Assembly (NCBI GenBank): GCA_021820965.1
Contig: JAKACZ010000001.1
Location: 186,001-250,000, forward strand
Length of the DNA: 64,000 nt
From: Bacillota bacterium
GTDB lineage: Bacteria; Bacillota; Sulfobacillia; Sulfobacillales; Sulfobacillaceae
Direction: 5' to 3'
Program-made: the position numbers and the translations under genes
Part shown: one piece after another, positions 1 to 9,361 of the stretch
Numbering within the stretch: position 1 is the stretch's first letter
How the letters are laid out: each line of letters begins with the position of its first letter
The notes under the pieces: generated by a model
Told to the model about the DNA's origin: nothing
Seen by the model: the letters and a program-made list of their open reading frames with translations, nothing else
The model's database searches: none

Positions 1-571
1 ACAGATCCACGTGCTTTTGAAAAAGATCGCCTTCGGTTCCCGCCAGCGCTCGCGAATATTTGATCGTCGAACGCGTCTGCCCTGAAAGCGAAGCAATCAC
101 GTCCCGAAGAACGCCATTGCCGCTAGCCTCTGCCACGACCAGGTGGAACTCCAGATCGGCGGTGATAGCCTCGCTCAAGGAACCTAAGCGCATGCGGTCC
201 AGACATCGTCCCAGCTTGTCGAGATCCTCATCGGTACGATGTTTCGCGGCCAGTTTTGCTGCCGGCACCTCCAGCTGCAGGCGCACAAAGAGAACCTGGC
301 CCAAGTCCCGCTTTGGCTCGGGGTTATCTGGGGTCTCTGGTTGTAGGGTGCGGACGAAATACCCACTTCCGTGCCTCACTTCGATCAATCCATGAGCCGC
401 AAGTGCCGCTAACCCTTCCCGGATGGTAGATTTGCTGACGCCCAGCACGCGCGCCATTTCCTGCAAGGTTGGCAGTTTGTCGCCGGGTTCGTAGATGTGC
501 TGCCGAATCAATGTCTCAAAATATTCCGTCACCTGATGCGACCGCGTCGTGGATAGGAGTTTAGTCACCAT
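1..571 (-). CDS. GntR-family (FadR subfamily) transcriptional regulator, 3' end outside window
   Basis: The minus-strand frame opens at ATG 571 and stays open to the window edge (190 codons), so the C-terminus is missing. Residues ~10-75 form a GntR winged helix (LPTLQEMARVLGVSKSTIRE, then a wing ending HGSGYFV). Residues ~90 onward look like the all-helical FCD effector domain of FadR-type regulators (EFHLVVAEASGN). FCD proteins usually bind small organic acids and repress a neighbouring catabolic or transport operon. Its own promoter at 617-645 overlaps a palindrome, suggesting autorepression. The adjacent amino-acid permease operon is a plausible target, but that is inference. Ligand unknown. 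Confidence 0.9.
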   Translation of the reverse strand, partial: MVTKLLSTTRSHQVTEYFETLIRQHIYEPGDKLPTLQEMARVLGVSKSTIREGLAALAAHGLIEVRHGSGYFVRTLQPETPDNPEPKRDLGQVLFVRLQLEVPAAKLAAKHRTDEDLDKLGRCLDRMRLGSLSEAITADLEFHLVVAEASGNGVLRDVIASLSGQTRSTIKYSRALAGTEGDLFQKHVDL

Positions 572-610
572 GTTGAAAATCCCCCTGCCAGCAATTTTAA
601 TCCCCGCCTG

Positions 611-645
611 TTATTCATTACAAAATCAATAATTGGGGAAGTCAA
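611..645 (-). promoter_or_regulatory. Promoter and palindromic operator of the GntR/FadR gene
   Basis: On the minus strand, TTGACT (645-640) and TGTAAT (622-617) are separated by exactly 17 bases, a good sigma-70 type promoter about 45 bp upstream of the regulator ATG. Positions 611-632 form a 22-bp inverted repeat (arms TTATTCATT and AATCAATAA around ACAA, one mismatch) that covers the -10 box. This is the expected geometry for a dimeric GntR repressor acting on its own gene. The rest of the gap to 886 shows no gene. Confidence 0.65.
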
Positions 646-886
646 GCGGCAACTCCGATAATCGTTGAAGTCGCCCTCTACCTGGGCGGCAACTCGTACG
701 GAAAGTGTGGCCACCGACATCAGCAGAAAGTCCAGCCCTAAGAAGCCCGTTGCAGGCGGATCAGCAGCAGGAGAGCGCTCCCAGGTTCTGAAGGACGATG
801 ATTGGATTAACGGCTTTGTAGCGCATCTCTTTCCCCTGCCAGATATCCTATTGCGGGTGGGAACCCAACCGTGCCGCGTCGAACTG

Positions 887-2325
887 TTACGATTCCGTCG
901 ACGCGCCCGTCATCTCGGATGCAGACATTGGTCCCCGGGACGCATTGATGCGCTTTCGCAAGAGGTAGTAAAGGCCCGTCACAACGGCGAGTGTTGGTAG
1001 GCCCGCCTCAAACACAATGGGCAATCCATCTGGAAAAGCGGTTGCCAGAACGCCGAGGAGTAGGATAACACCGATGCCGCCAGTCCATGGAGCGCCCGGC
1101 ATTCTCACGGGAGCGGGGGGCAGCCCTTGAGCGTCCCGCACTTTTCGAAAGCGCATATGTGTAATGAGCACGAGAATCCAAACCAAGACGGCACCGAAAA
1201 TAGAGATGCCGAACAACGTGAAGTAGGCGCCCGACGCGGAGACTACCGACAGGATGGCGGCGATCGCTAACCCCCGGTAGACACGGCTAAGGCGTTGACT
1301 GGTGCCGCACTCTTCGAAAGTCGGCCGAGTGCTCTGGGTGCCTGACCGGAGCGGGCAAGTGAGAAGAGCATGCGCGTCGTAAGGTACAGGTCCGTGTTCA
1401 TGCTGGAGAGAGCGGCGGTCAGCACCACGAAATTCATGATCGATGCGGCAAAGGGAATGTGTGCGTTCTTAAACACCAAAACGAACGGGCTGTAAAAGAT
1501 GCCAGTGTGCGCCCCTGCTTGGGTCCAAGGCACCACGGCCACAACAATGGAGATTCCCAGCACATAAAACAGGGTTAGGCGCAGCACCATCGATCGGCTG
1601 GCCCGTGGCATGGCTTTTGCCGGATCTTTAGCCTCACCCGAGGTCACCGCTACGACTTCAACACCATAGTACGAGAAGGTCACGACCAGCATGGCCAGCC
1701 ACACGCCTTTCAGTCCGTGCGGCATAAATCCACCGAGTACCGTCAGGTTGGAAAGGCCCGGTGCAGTGCCTCCGCCAAGACCCCAAAAGAGTACCGCCAC
1801 GCCGAGTACGATGAAAATGACAATAGCTGCTACCTTAATCATGGCAAACCAGTACTCAAACGTTCCGAAGTTCTTGACGTTGCTGGCATTGATGGTAATG
1901 AGCGCCAAGGAAAACGCCACGACGAAGTACCATAACGGTACATGCGGAAACCAGAACTGTGAATAAATGCCAGCCGCCGTAGCTTCTCCCCCAATCGCCA
2001 CCACTTGCGCCAGCCAATAGAACCAGCGGATGGTAAACCCGGCCCAGGGACTGAGATACCGTTCCGCATAGACGCCAAACGAGCCCGCGGTAGGAATGGC
2101 CGAGCTCATCTCCATCAATGCCCACGCCATCAAGAGCGCAATGGCGGCTCCAATAATATAAGAAATGATCACGGCCGGGCCGGCGAGCGAAATGGCCAGT
2201 GTGGAACCCAGAAATAAGCCGGTGCCGATGGCGCTGCCAATGGCCATCATCGTGACTTGATTTGTCGGGAGCACCCGGATTAGGCCAGCCTCCCGTTTGA
2301 CCAAGTCTTCGTCGTCATGAGTCAT
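887..2325 (-). pseudogene. APC-family amino-acid permease, one frameshift
   Basis: Two minus-strand frames together make one ~475-residue amino acid/polyamine/organocation permease. The N-terminal 350 residues (start ATG 2325) carry TM1 with the helix-break motif GSAIGTGLFLGS and about ten hydrophobic segments. The C-terminal part (from about 1270 down to 887) carries the last membrane spans. The reading switches frame at the C-run 1271-1275 (GGGGG in the coding strand). One extra G restores a continuous protein through AIAAILSVVSASGAYF into FGISIFG. It is either a genuine frameshift or a homopolymer sequencing error. The start codon overlaps the stop of the aminotransferase remnant upstream (ATGA), so the two were co-transcribed. 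The nearest relatives would be GabP/AnsP/ProY-type transporters; substrate not assignable. Confidence 0.85.
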
Positions 2326-2893
2326 ACTTCTTCACCCCCTTCTTGGTCTCGGGTACCTTGGCGCCGGTAGCTGCGGAGTGCGTCCACGACCCGGTCGATA
2401 TCCTCTTGGTTGTTGTAAAAATGCAGGCTAATTCGGACTGCGTCACCCCGGGGACTCACAAAGATGCGCTGAGACGATAAATGTGCGGCGATGCGCTCGG
2501 CATCCTCTGCGTGAATGGTTACTTGCGGACCCCGGTACTGAGGATCGGCGGGCGAAAAGAACTGCCACCCCTGTTCAGACAGAGCATCTTGCGCTCGCTG
2601 TGCCAGTGCCTCAACATGATGAAACGCTTTGGCAACGGAAATCTCGTTGATGAGGGACAAACCCGCAGATGCCGCGAAGGCCGCAGGGATGGCGGGCGTG
2701 CCTGTTTGGAACCGGCGAGCCGTCGCATTGTAGTCCAATACTTTCGGCGTAAAGGCGAACGGCTCCTTGCGGCCGAACCATCCGGTCAGTACCGGATCCC
2801 GCGGATGCTCAAGGCCGGGCCGGACCCATAAAAACGCAATCCCGGGTGCGCCTAGCAGGTATTTGAGCGTTCCCGCGATCAGGTACGGTCGTG
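2322..2893 (-). pseudogene. Class V aminotransferase, C-terminal remnant
   Basis: The frame from about 2893 down to 2322 gives ~190 residues matching the C-terminal half of PLP-dependent class V aminotransferases (cysteine desulfurase / isopenicillin-N-epimerase-like). It has the segment around the PLP lysine (GTLKYLLGAPGIAFLWV) and the small C-terminal domain (FQTGTPAIPA; later VRISLHFYNNQEDIDR). The N-terminal half, with most of the cofactor-binding fold, is absent. Sequence upstream of 2893 does not continue the family, so the gene is 5'-truncated. A TTG at 2738 could start a shorter product, but this would lack the active-site lysine. It is translationally coupled (ATGA) to the permease downstream, suggesting an original amino-acid uptake and conversion operon. 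Confidence 0.75.
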
Positions 2894-3914
2894 TTGCGCG
2901 GTGAACTCACGATAGAATTTGCGGATGAAACCCATTTGTTGCACGAAGGTGACAGCATCTATTTCGATTCGCGACTTCCACATCGGTACGTCAACCTGTC
3001 GAAGAAGATGACCGCTTATATTGTCAGCGTCACGCCACCGAGTTTTTAAGCGGAGATATCGGAACCGCGCAATGATATGAGTTCCGGCGAACAAGAACTG
3101 CCAGTGCCCCACTGCTCTGAAAAACCCTCAACCCCATATACGGTACCCATAAGCCGGCTAGATACAAGATATCGATGGTTCCAACAGGGAGGGTGAACTT
3201 AACCACAGGTCGCAGAGATTGCCACCATTTGGATCGGCGATCGCGGCCGTCCACGCGTTCACCGCCCTCCCACTAGCCAGGTACCGGAATACGCCGGCCC
3301 CGCTCAAGATCATCACAGATCTCGAATCTGCTCTACGTGCTCTCCGAAAAGGCGACAATCCGTGGTTCCCGAAGGCGTTCGGGTCAAACTGCCCCGCAGG
3401 CTCGCGACGCTACAGAGATACCGACCTCGTAAGAATGAACGCATTCTTAGTATAGCAGGGTTTTTCATCCGTCGTGGTGCCGCGCCCCGGCGGCATGGGG
3501 AACTGCCCAGCACATCAATCGAATAACATTCTCACCGGAAAAAAGCTATTCCGCGGAACCGAGGCGGTTGAAATTAAAAGCCGTTTCAGCCGGCCATTGG
3601 CTACTCCCGGCGCTCAGCGTCCACCACGTACAAATGACCACGCATTCCGGAGGCATCTCTCGTGAGATGTCTTGGCACAAGCAAGCTACAGCATAGCGTC
3701 CGACAGCACCATAACTGGTTCTCGCTCTGGCTGCGCAGCACTTGCGCCCGGTCCACCGGCCTACGCCTGCGGCCGGACTAGGTAGAGGGGGAACATTCAA
3801 CTTACGCACCGACCCGCACCGGGGCAACGAAACGACAACGGCGGCCTACGAGTGCCGTTGTCGTTTCTCCCGATAACTTATTCATGCACCCAAACGCTTC
3901 AGACGTCCCCTGCG
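2894..3914. other. Region without a recognisable gene
   Basis: About 1 kb between the broken aminotransferase and the DJ-1 gene. Short open frames occur on both strands (for example 2879-3112 minus), but none shows a recognisable domain, good start context or consistent codon use. Given the truncated aminotransferase next to it, this is probably decayed or rearranged DNA. The only structured element seen is the hairpin at 3829-3867. Confidence 0.5.
3829..3867 (-). terminator. Perfect 14-bp hairpin downstream of the DJ-1/PfpI gene
   Basis: GAAACGACAACGGC (3829-3842) is exactly complementary to GCCGTTGTCGTTTC (3854-3867), with an 11-base loop. It lies ~50 bp past the stop of the minus-strand DJ-1/PfpI gene. 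The tract after the stem is only modestly T-rich, so a Rho-independent terminator is likely but not textbook. It could work in both directions. Confidence 0.6.
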
Positions 3915-4487
3915 TTATGGCGTTGCCACCGGTGCCTTTTCCTTAAGGATTTTGAGAAAGGCCCGCATCCACTCGGGATGGTCTGGCCAAGCACGGGCAG
4001 ACACCATATGTCCGTCCACCACGGCTGCGCCGTCAACAAAGGTCGCGCCTGCCGCTCGAAGATCGGGCGCCAAAGCAGGATATGCCGATGACCGGCGTCC
4101 TTCAAGAACCCCGGCTGCCGCCAGGGCCAAAGGCGCATGGCATAATTGCGCCACCGGCACTTCACGGTCAAAGAAATGACGGACTATCCGAACAAAGTCA
4201 GGGTCGTTGCGAATATATTCGGGCGCGCGTCCACCAGGGATCACCACGCCCACATAGCCATCCGGATCCACGTCTTTAAAAGCCACATCGGCCTCAACCC
4301 GATAGCCCTTCTTCTCTGTATAGGTGTCAAAACCAGGCTCAAAGTCGTGGACGACCGTTTGCAAGACCTTTTTCGTCGGAGCCGCAATGTCAACCGTGTA
4401 ACCTTCTTCCCGTAGCCGTTGATAGGGATACATGACCTCGAGCGACTCGGCACCGTCCCCGGTCATAATTAACACGCGTGGCATCAT
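3915..4487 (-). CDS. DJ-1/PfpI family glutamine-amidotransferase-like protein
   Basis: A 190-residue protein of the DJ-1/ThiJ/PfpI superfamily (type 1 glutamine amidotransferase-like flavodoxin-type fold). The nucleophile elbow AQLCHAPLALAAAG holds the conserved Cys-His, and the upstream acidic position lies in VIPGGRAPEYIR. The family includes Pfp-type proteases, glyoxalase III/deglycases and stress chaperones. The closest pattern, with GGRAPEYIR and PDHPEWMRAFL, is of the general stress protein 18/PfpI type. Start chosen at ATG 4487 because GAGGAGGG lies just upstream; the longer frame to 4538 has no such site. It appears to be monocistronic, ending at the 3829-3867 hairpin. The exact enzymatic role cannot be read from sequence. 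Confidence 0.88.
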   Translation of the reverse strand: MMPRVLIMTGDGAESLEVMYPYQRLREEGYTVDIAAPTKKVLQTVVHDFEPGFDTYTEKKGYRVEADVAFKDVDPDGYVGVVIPGGRAPEYIRNDPDFVRIVRHFFDREVPVAQLCHAPLALAAAGVLEGRRSSAYPALAPDLRAAGATFVDGAAVVDGHMVSARAWPDHPEWMRAFLKILKEKAPVATP

Positions 4488-5059
4488 CGTACCCTCCTCG
4501 CTATGTTTGGCTGTGCGGCTTACTCCGCACGTCCTCAAGTGCGTCTCTTAGCATCTCAGCAAAGCCAATATCTGTCTTTGCCTTGGAGACACTCTGATCA
4601 CCAATCAGTGCGGGACATCCACCGGAATCCATACGTTGTCGTGATGATGGCCTTTCCAGTAAAGACGGCGCAGCCAAAAACCCGAATGTTTCCCTTGTTC
4701 TCAGCCATCCCGACAGCGTGCGGATCCCCGATCCCGGCCACCCCTGATACGCGTGCACGTCCATCAATGCGAACGCGGTCTCCTAGCATTCCCTGCCAGC
4801 CGCGCACGGCAGAGATTTTTTTGCGATTCCGGTTGCTGCAGGCGAGCAGTCCAGCCACGTATTTACCCCATTGGCGTGCCGCTCGGCCGGAGAACCGCGC
4901 CCTCGCCGGAATCCGTGCAGCGTCGTCTGCATTGTACCACCTTCCCGTTCCTGCGCGACAATAGCCTTTTAGCGCACTGGGCTTATGCGTATGTGTGGCA
5001 AAAGTGCGCAACTTTCTTAACGGCATTGAGCAGCAGCTCATCTCCCCAGCGCTTTGCAT
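4488..5059. other. Region without a supported gene
   Basis: A long open minus-strand frame (part of 4598-5434) crosses this stretch. It shows no recognisable domain here and its 5' portion is shared with the decayed rpoN remnant, so it is treated as chance-open, high-GC sequence. One frame near 4985-5075 (minus) reads NPYAKRWGDELLLNAVKK before a stop and looks protein-like, but I cannot assign it. Probably remains of older genes. Confidence 0.4.
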
Positions 5060-5330
5060 AAGGATTACGAAGCGGATTGATACCTCGGGACACTGAATAA
5101 CCTTCCCAAATACGGTATGTGATTCGTGCAGATGAGTCGCCCGAGCCACTTCCTTAATGGTCAAGGGTATCGGCGCGGACCTTAATAAGCGGTAGGCGGA
5201 TTGCCATCCACGATGAACGCCGTGGTCGCCGCAAGTGTTTCTTGACGTTGCTTGACAGCACGTTCCACCCACAGTGCCTCCAGCATCGCCTGGCTGAGAA
5301 AAGACTTGACCGCGCTGCCGTCCCCCGCTC
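5060..5330 (-). pseudogene. rpoN: Decayed sigma-54 (RpoN) fragment
   Basis: Minus-strand pieces resemble the core-binding and HTH region of RNA polymerase sigma-54. First comes KSFLSQAMLEALWVERAVKQ followed by RQETLAATTAFIV, as in the conserved RpoN segment where WLIKSIEQRQxTL leads to the AIV stretch. An in-frame TAA follows. Then, in another frame, PLTIKEVARATHLHES and a degraded GKVIQCP match the RpoN pattern PLTLKEVAEATGLHESTVSR...GKYVQTPRG. The N-terminal region and the C-terminal RpoN box (ARRTVAKYRE) are not found. The fragment therefore carries a stop and at least one frameshift and cannot be functional. Identification rests on motif memory only. Confidence 0.55.
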
Positions 5331-5830
5331 ACGAATTGCGAACCCTCACCGACCGAACCTGCGCGGAATGCCCAACGGATGGGGTTAGTGACGGATCGTT
5401 GCGTTACGAGACCTATCGGCGGCCGCAGGGACACCCGATCGGGCAGGAATTACAGGGCCCCCGCGACTTCCGGTCAGTTCGCCATCGTGCCAACCCTAGT
5501 CCGTGTGCCGTGGTCTTGATGTCGGCAGCGGGAATCCAAAGACTAGTCCGACGTTTTAGCGGTGCACGCCGTCAGGCGAGACGCGCGGGGACAGTGCGGT
5601 CGCGCTGGGTAACAATTTTTCCATCGCTAGGACATCGACCCTTCGCCCATCCAAGCTCCCTGGCCGGATAAAGATGCCCACCGACCGATAGCGTTGCTGG
5701 TGACTCCGGAATTTGCGCAAGGATTAGACAAACCGTTGCCTGGTCACAGTTTCCGGGACTATGCCGTAGTCCTGGACGGGGTGAGACAAAGAGAGCTAAT
5801 AGCTCCAGGCGAGGCATGGATTCGGCACTG
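5331..5830. other. Region without a recognisable gene
   Basis: 500 bp between the rpoN remnant and the Rpn-type nuclease gene. Several overlapping short frames are open on both strands, but none has a family signature or a convincing ribosome binding site. If the rpoN assignment is right, this could contain further decayed upstream rpoN sequence. Confidence 0.4.
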
Positions 5831-6754
5831 CTACGACTCTAGATTGCCCAGGGCGTCTTTAAGTTGTTGCAGTGAAGTCATCGACGAAAGCTTGGGGAGC
5901 AACGCACACCAGGCTTCATCCTCAAGAGCAATAACGCGGTCGCGTAGCGCACCGGGTAGACTCGGCATTCGATTTCCCGTCAAGGCGCGCAGCACCTGCG
6001 CGCGAGATCGCTGTAATCCTTGTTGAAGCCCCTGCTGAAGTCCCTGTTCAAGTCCTTTGTTCCAACCCCGCTCTATGGCTTCCTCCTCAAGCTCGGTAAT
6101 AAGGTCGCGCACACGAATCACCTCCTTAATCAATTTTAGCACCTCATTGTCCACAAATCGACTCGTCAGGCCTACAATGGCGGCGGCAGCCAGCCGCCCC
6201 TTGGCACCCGGGATGGAGGTGGCCAGGTCGACGGCGGTCAGTGCACGCTCCGCCAGCGGGCGCGATGACTTCATGAAGGGATAGAACGCGAGGTCGAGCA
6301 CATCGCGATCAGTCCAGCCATCGGGCGGGAGCCCCCTTATGCGCTCCCAGACGGCCTCCCCTTGTGTCTCGGAAACGAATGCATTGGTGACCGTGTACTG
6401 GATGGAGCTGAGATCTAGTCTGTGTTGGGCCGGAGAGCGCAGTGTAAGGTAGAGCACGATGGTAAGCACGGGTTGGCGGTGATGGACCGCCAGGGCAGCA
6501 GCATAGGTGAAAAATCGCATTAGGTCTCTTTCTTTGCCAGACTGAAACTCGAGGTTGAGCAATCGGCCGTCTCCGAGGAGAAAGGCGCGGTCGAGGATTT
6601 GGGTGCCGAAGGCGAGCGTTGGTACCTCAGCCGGCACCGACCGAACAATGGCGAGGTCTGGATATCCCAGCCATTGAGCTAGACCCGCTTGCAGCAGCTC
6701 CGCCAACATCTTTTGAATTGTGTCCTTGGCTGTGCGTGGTAACTTAAATGGCAC
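5831..6754 (-). CDS. Rpn/YhgA-like (PD-(D/E)XK) putative transposase/nuclease family protein
   Basis: A 307-residue protein related to the Rpn recombination-promoting nucleases and the transposase-like YhgA/DUF4351 group. The N-terminal half has the PD-(D/E)XK-type pattern: a hydrophobic strand ending in DRAFLLGDGRLLNLEFQSG, with the acidic D and the ExQ-like position. The C-terminal part has the charged helix and Gln/Leu/Gly repeats (GLEQGLQQGLQQGLQ) typical of this family. Start set at GTG 6754 because AAGGAGG lies 9 bases upstream; the track-length start at 6820 lacks one. These proteins cleave DNA and often occur as variable, mobile single genes. It has no operon partner here. The catalytic residues are only partly recognisable, so activity is uncertain. 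Confidence 0.8.
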   Translation of the reverse strand: MPFKLPRTAKDTIQKMLAELLQAGLAQWLGYPDLAIVRSVPAEVPTLAFGTQILDRAFLLGDGRLLNLEFQSGKERDLMRFFTYAAALAVHHRQPVLTIVLYLTLRSPAQHRLDLSSIQYTVTNAFVSETQGEAVWERIRGLPPDGWTDRDVLDLAFYPFMKSSRPLAERALTAVDLATSIPGAKGRLAAAAIVGLTSRFVDNEVLKLIKEVIRVRDLITELEEEAIERGWNKGLEQGLQQGLQQGLQRSRAQVLRALTGNRMPSLPGALRDRVIALEDEAWCALLPKLSSMTSLQQLKDALGNLES

Positions 6755-7405
6755 TGCCGAATCCCTCCTTAGGAACCGCAGGGAAATCCCGCAGCAAAAT
6801 TTTGTTTCTTTCCCTAACAATAAGGAGGACGCCGACGAAAAAGCAATAAAAATCGTGAGTGGTGTCGAACGATTCTGAGGTTGGCTGTTGCACCGAAGGA
6901 GAGTTCTGCATCAAAAACTATTGCCGGCATCGTTCAGCCTATCGAGCTATGCTTGCCCTGTAGGCAGCGTCGGATCAGCTCCGCGATTTCCGAGAGCCAT
7001 GGGAGCATGAATCGGCTAAATATTAACCAAATCGGCCATCGCACACTTCGCCTGGCGCATCGCCGTGGACCGGGCCGGCCCGGAAGGTGCGCGCGGATTG
7101 TCCGCACTGGTGACATCAATTGGGTTCGTCATAGCGCGACAGCTCGCATCACCCTGCGTAAAGCCACCACGCGCGCGCAAGGCTTGCTGCCGGAATTTGC
7201 TACATGCACCAATTGGCCCGGCGTTATAGCCGGTAGTATACGCATGCAGCGAAGGTAAACCATAGCTCAGCGTCGAGCGTTCTATAACCGGAGCGATTTA
7301 GGCCAAAGTGCACGATGACATTGCTCTGTTGGGCAACCAAGCCAACGACAGCCCCGAGGTAGACACCGGTTTGTTTTCTTGGTTTTGAAGAATGGAACCA
7401 ACCCA
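6755..7405. other. Region without a recognisable gene
   Basis: 650 bp between the Rpn-type gene and the end of the LacI operon. Open frames at 6881-7258 (plus) and 6934-7119 (minus) are mutual shadows with no family signature. No clear terminator stem with a T-run was found for the LacI gene. Confidence 0.45.
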
Positions 7406-8398
7406 TTAACACGACTCTCGACGAATTAACTCGCCGGGTAGCAACACCGGTTCCTCGTCCACGATTATATCTCCACTTGCCAATTTTAGTAACATGTCGA
7501 CGGCCACCCGGCCGATTTCGTCCATGGGCTGTCGAATGGTTGTCAGGGACGGATACACGTAGCGAGTCGCTTCAATATCGTCAAATCCCACAATCCTAAC
7601 ATCCTCCGGGCATTGGTATCCCTTATCCCGCAATGCGCGTAGAGCACCCAAAGCGGATAAATCGTTAGCGGCAAAGACGCCATCGAGGAGTCGTGTGCCT
7701 TCGTTGAGAAGCCGCATCATGCCGCGGTATCCCCCCTCGTAGGTGTACTCACCGAATTCAATCCGTTCATCGGCTTGGGACAATCCGCCCGCGCGCAGCG
7801 CATCCCGATAGCCTTGCAGACGCGGCCAAGAACTGGTCACGTCATGCGGGCCCGCGAGTGTGGCCGGCGGATGGCGGCATTCCTTCAAGAGCAGCTCGAC
7901 GGCGTCACGCGCCCCGCGATAATGGTCGACGGAAACCTGAGGCACCGCGCAGGTCGGCAAAAGCCGGTCGATGACCACAACCGGCAGCGGGTATTCAAAC
8001 GAATCCAATAATAGGGCTGTCCCTGGAGTGGCAAAGAGGACCAGTCCATCCACGCGCAACTCCTGCATGGTCCTGAAAATTTTTCCCTCGCGCTCGGGAT
8101 TTCCGCGCGAGTCCATGATTAAGAGCGAATAACCGTACGGATAGGATGCGTCGTTGATACCGCGGACGATGCGCATGAAGAGAGCGTTATCCATATCAGG
8201 TATTAAAATACCTAGCGTTTGGGTTGATCCGTTCACCATGGCCCGCGCCTGACGATTGGGAACATAACCGAGCTCCGAGGCCACCGCCATCACTCGCGCC
8301 AGGGTTTCCGGCTTGACGTATCCGCTCTTGTTTAGAGCCCGAGAAACGGTCGCCACACCGACGCCTGCTTTCCGGGCAATGTCCTTTATCGTCGCCAT
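7406..8398 (-). CDS. LacI/GalR-family repressor of the sugar ABC operon
   Basis: A 330-residue LacI-type repressor. Residues 1-50 hold the classical HTH and hinge (ATIKDIARKAGVGVATVSRA, then YVPNRQARAM). Residues ~60-330 form the periplasmic-binding-like effector domain (TLGILIPDMDN ... VRIVGFDDIEATRYVYPSLT). The ATG follows the permease stop directly (TAGATG), so this is the last gene of the SBP-ATPase-permease-LacI operon and is autoregulated if it binds the palindrome at 11268-11283. The ligand should be the transported sugar or a derivative. Identity of that sugar is not readable. Confidence 0.95.
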   Translation of the reverse strand: MATIKDIARKAGVGVATVSRALNKSGYVKPETLARVMAVASELGYVPNRQARAMVNGSTQTLGILIPDMDNALFMRIVRGINDASYPYGYSLLIMDSRGNPEREGKIFRTMQELRVDGLVLFATPGTALLLDSFEYPLPVVVIDRLLPTCAVPQVSVDHYRGARDAVELLLKECRHPPATLAGPHDVTSSWPRLQGYRDALRAGGLSQADERIEFGEYTYEGGYRGMMRLLNEGTRLLDGVFAANDLSALGALRALRDKGYQCPEDVRIVGFDDIEATRYVYPSLTTIRQPMDEIGRVAVDMLLKLASGDIIVDEEPVLLPGELIRRESC

Positions 8399-9361
8399 CT
8401 ACTTGACGATCGCCCCCGCCGCCGCGCGAGCCTGCAATCCCGCAATCACCAGGATGATGGCAACAAATATATATTCGTAGAGGGACGGGAGCCCAATTAG
8501 CACGATGATGTCGTTGATGAGACCGATAATGAGCGCGCCAATGGCAGCGCCGATAATGGTCCCTCGCCCCCCGGAAAAGGGAATTCCGCCCAGAATGACA
8601 GCGGCGATGGCCTGCAACGAATACCCTCCGCCCGTAGTCGGATACATTGAACCTTGCCACGCCGCAATCAGAATACCGGCAAAAGCCGCCAGCAAACCCG
8701 ACACCATAAACACACCGATTTTAGTGGCGTCAATGTTCAGTCCCACCGTTTTGGCCGACATTTCATTGGAGCCAATAGCCTTAATCCAAGTGCCCACCGG
8801 CGTATACGCGAGCACAATTTGAGCGGCCGCAACCAACAGTACCATGATTACAACAAGCGTCGGCATCCCCAAGATGGTGCCGGCCAACCCACCAAAGCGA
8901 AACTCGCCGCTGGCTGGGCTGATGTAATTACCTCCGTTAAAGAGCAGCGCAATGCCCTTAAAACCCCAATACGTTCCCAAGGTGGCAATAAAGGATGGAA
9001 TTCGGCCCTTCGTCACCAACAATCCGACCACCAAACCGACAATCAGTCCTCCTACCAAGGTGACAGGCAGCGCGATGGCGGTGGCCATATGCTGCATGAC
9101 GCTTAAGAACGCCACCAGCATACCCCCTGCGGCCAAAACGCCCTCCACGCCTAGGTCAATCATACCGGTCATGATCACCAGGGCCTCGCCAATGCTAATA
9201 ATCACGAGAAAACTTGAGCTCACTAAGAGCGCGTTGATGTTGCGCGAGGTGAGAAACGACGGCGCCACAATCCCGGAGATAATCAGAGCGATAATCAGGA
9301 AGATAACGGGGCGCTGAACACCGCCGGCGGATCCGAAGATGGTTCGGGCCACATTTTTCAT
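8399..9361 (-). CDS. Sugar-type ABC transporter permease (RbsC/BPD_transp_2 family)
   Basis: A 320-residue polytopic membrane protein of the ribose/xylose/galactofuranose permease family with about 9-10 hydrophobic segments. Family features are SIGEALVIMTGMIDLGVEG near residue 60 and AIAAVILGGIPFSGGRGT near residue 240. It forms the membrane channel for the adjacent ATPase and lipoprotein. It starts four bases inside the end of the ATPase gene (ATGA overlap) and its stop abuts the LacI start. Only one permease gene is present, so the channel is presumably a homodimer, as for RbsC. Confidence 0.93.
   Translation of the reverse strand: MKNVARTIFGSAGGVQRPVIFLIIALIISGIVAPSFLTSRNINALLVSSSFLVIISIGEALVIMTGMIDLGVEGVLAAGGMLVAFLSVMQHMATAIALPVTLVGGLIVGLVVGLLVTKGRIPSFIATLGTYWGFKGIALLFNGGNYISPASGEFRFGGLAGTILGMPTLVVIMVLLVAAAQIVLAYTPVGTWIKAIGSNEMSAKTVGLNIDATKIGVFMVSGLLAAFAGILIAAWQGSMYPTTGGGYSLQAIAAVILGGIPFSGGRGTIIGAAIGALIIGLINDIIVLIGLPSLYEYIFVAIILVIAGLQARAAAGAIVK

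Noticed and set aside
2879..3112. 77-residue minus-strand ORF next to the aminotransferase remnant
   Set aside because: It overlaps the truncation junction and shows no class V aminotransferase or other motif; left as relic sequence.
3546..3827. 93-residue minus-strand ORF
   Set aside because: Cys/Arg-rich composition, no ribosome site, no family motif, surrounded by non-coding sequence.
4598..5434. 278-residue open frame on the minus strand as a real gene
   Set aside because: It mixes pieces of a decayed rpoN in one part with unrecognisable sequence elsewhere; the rpoN similarity continues in other frames, so the ORF is chance-open relic DNA.
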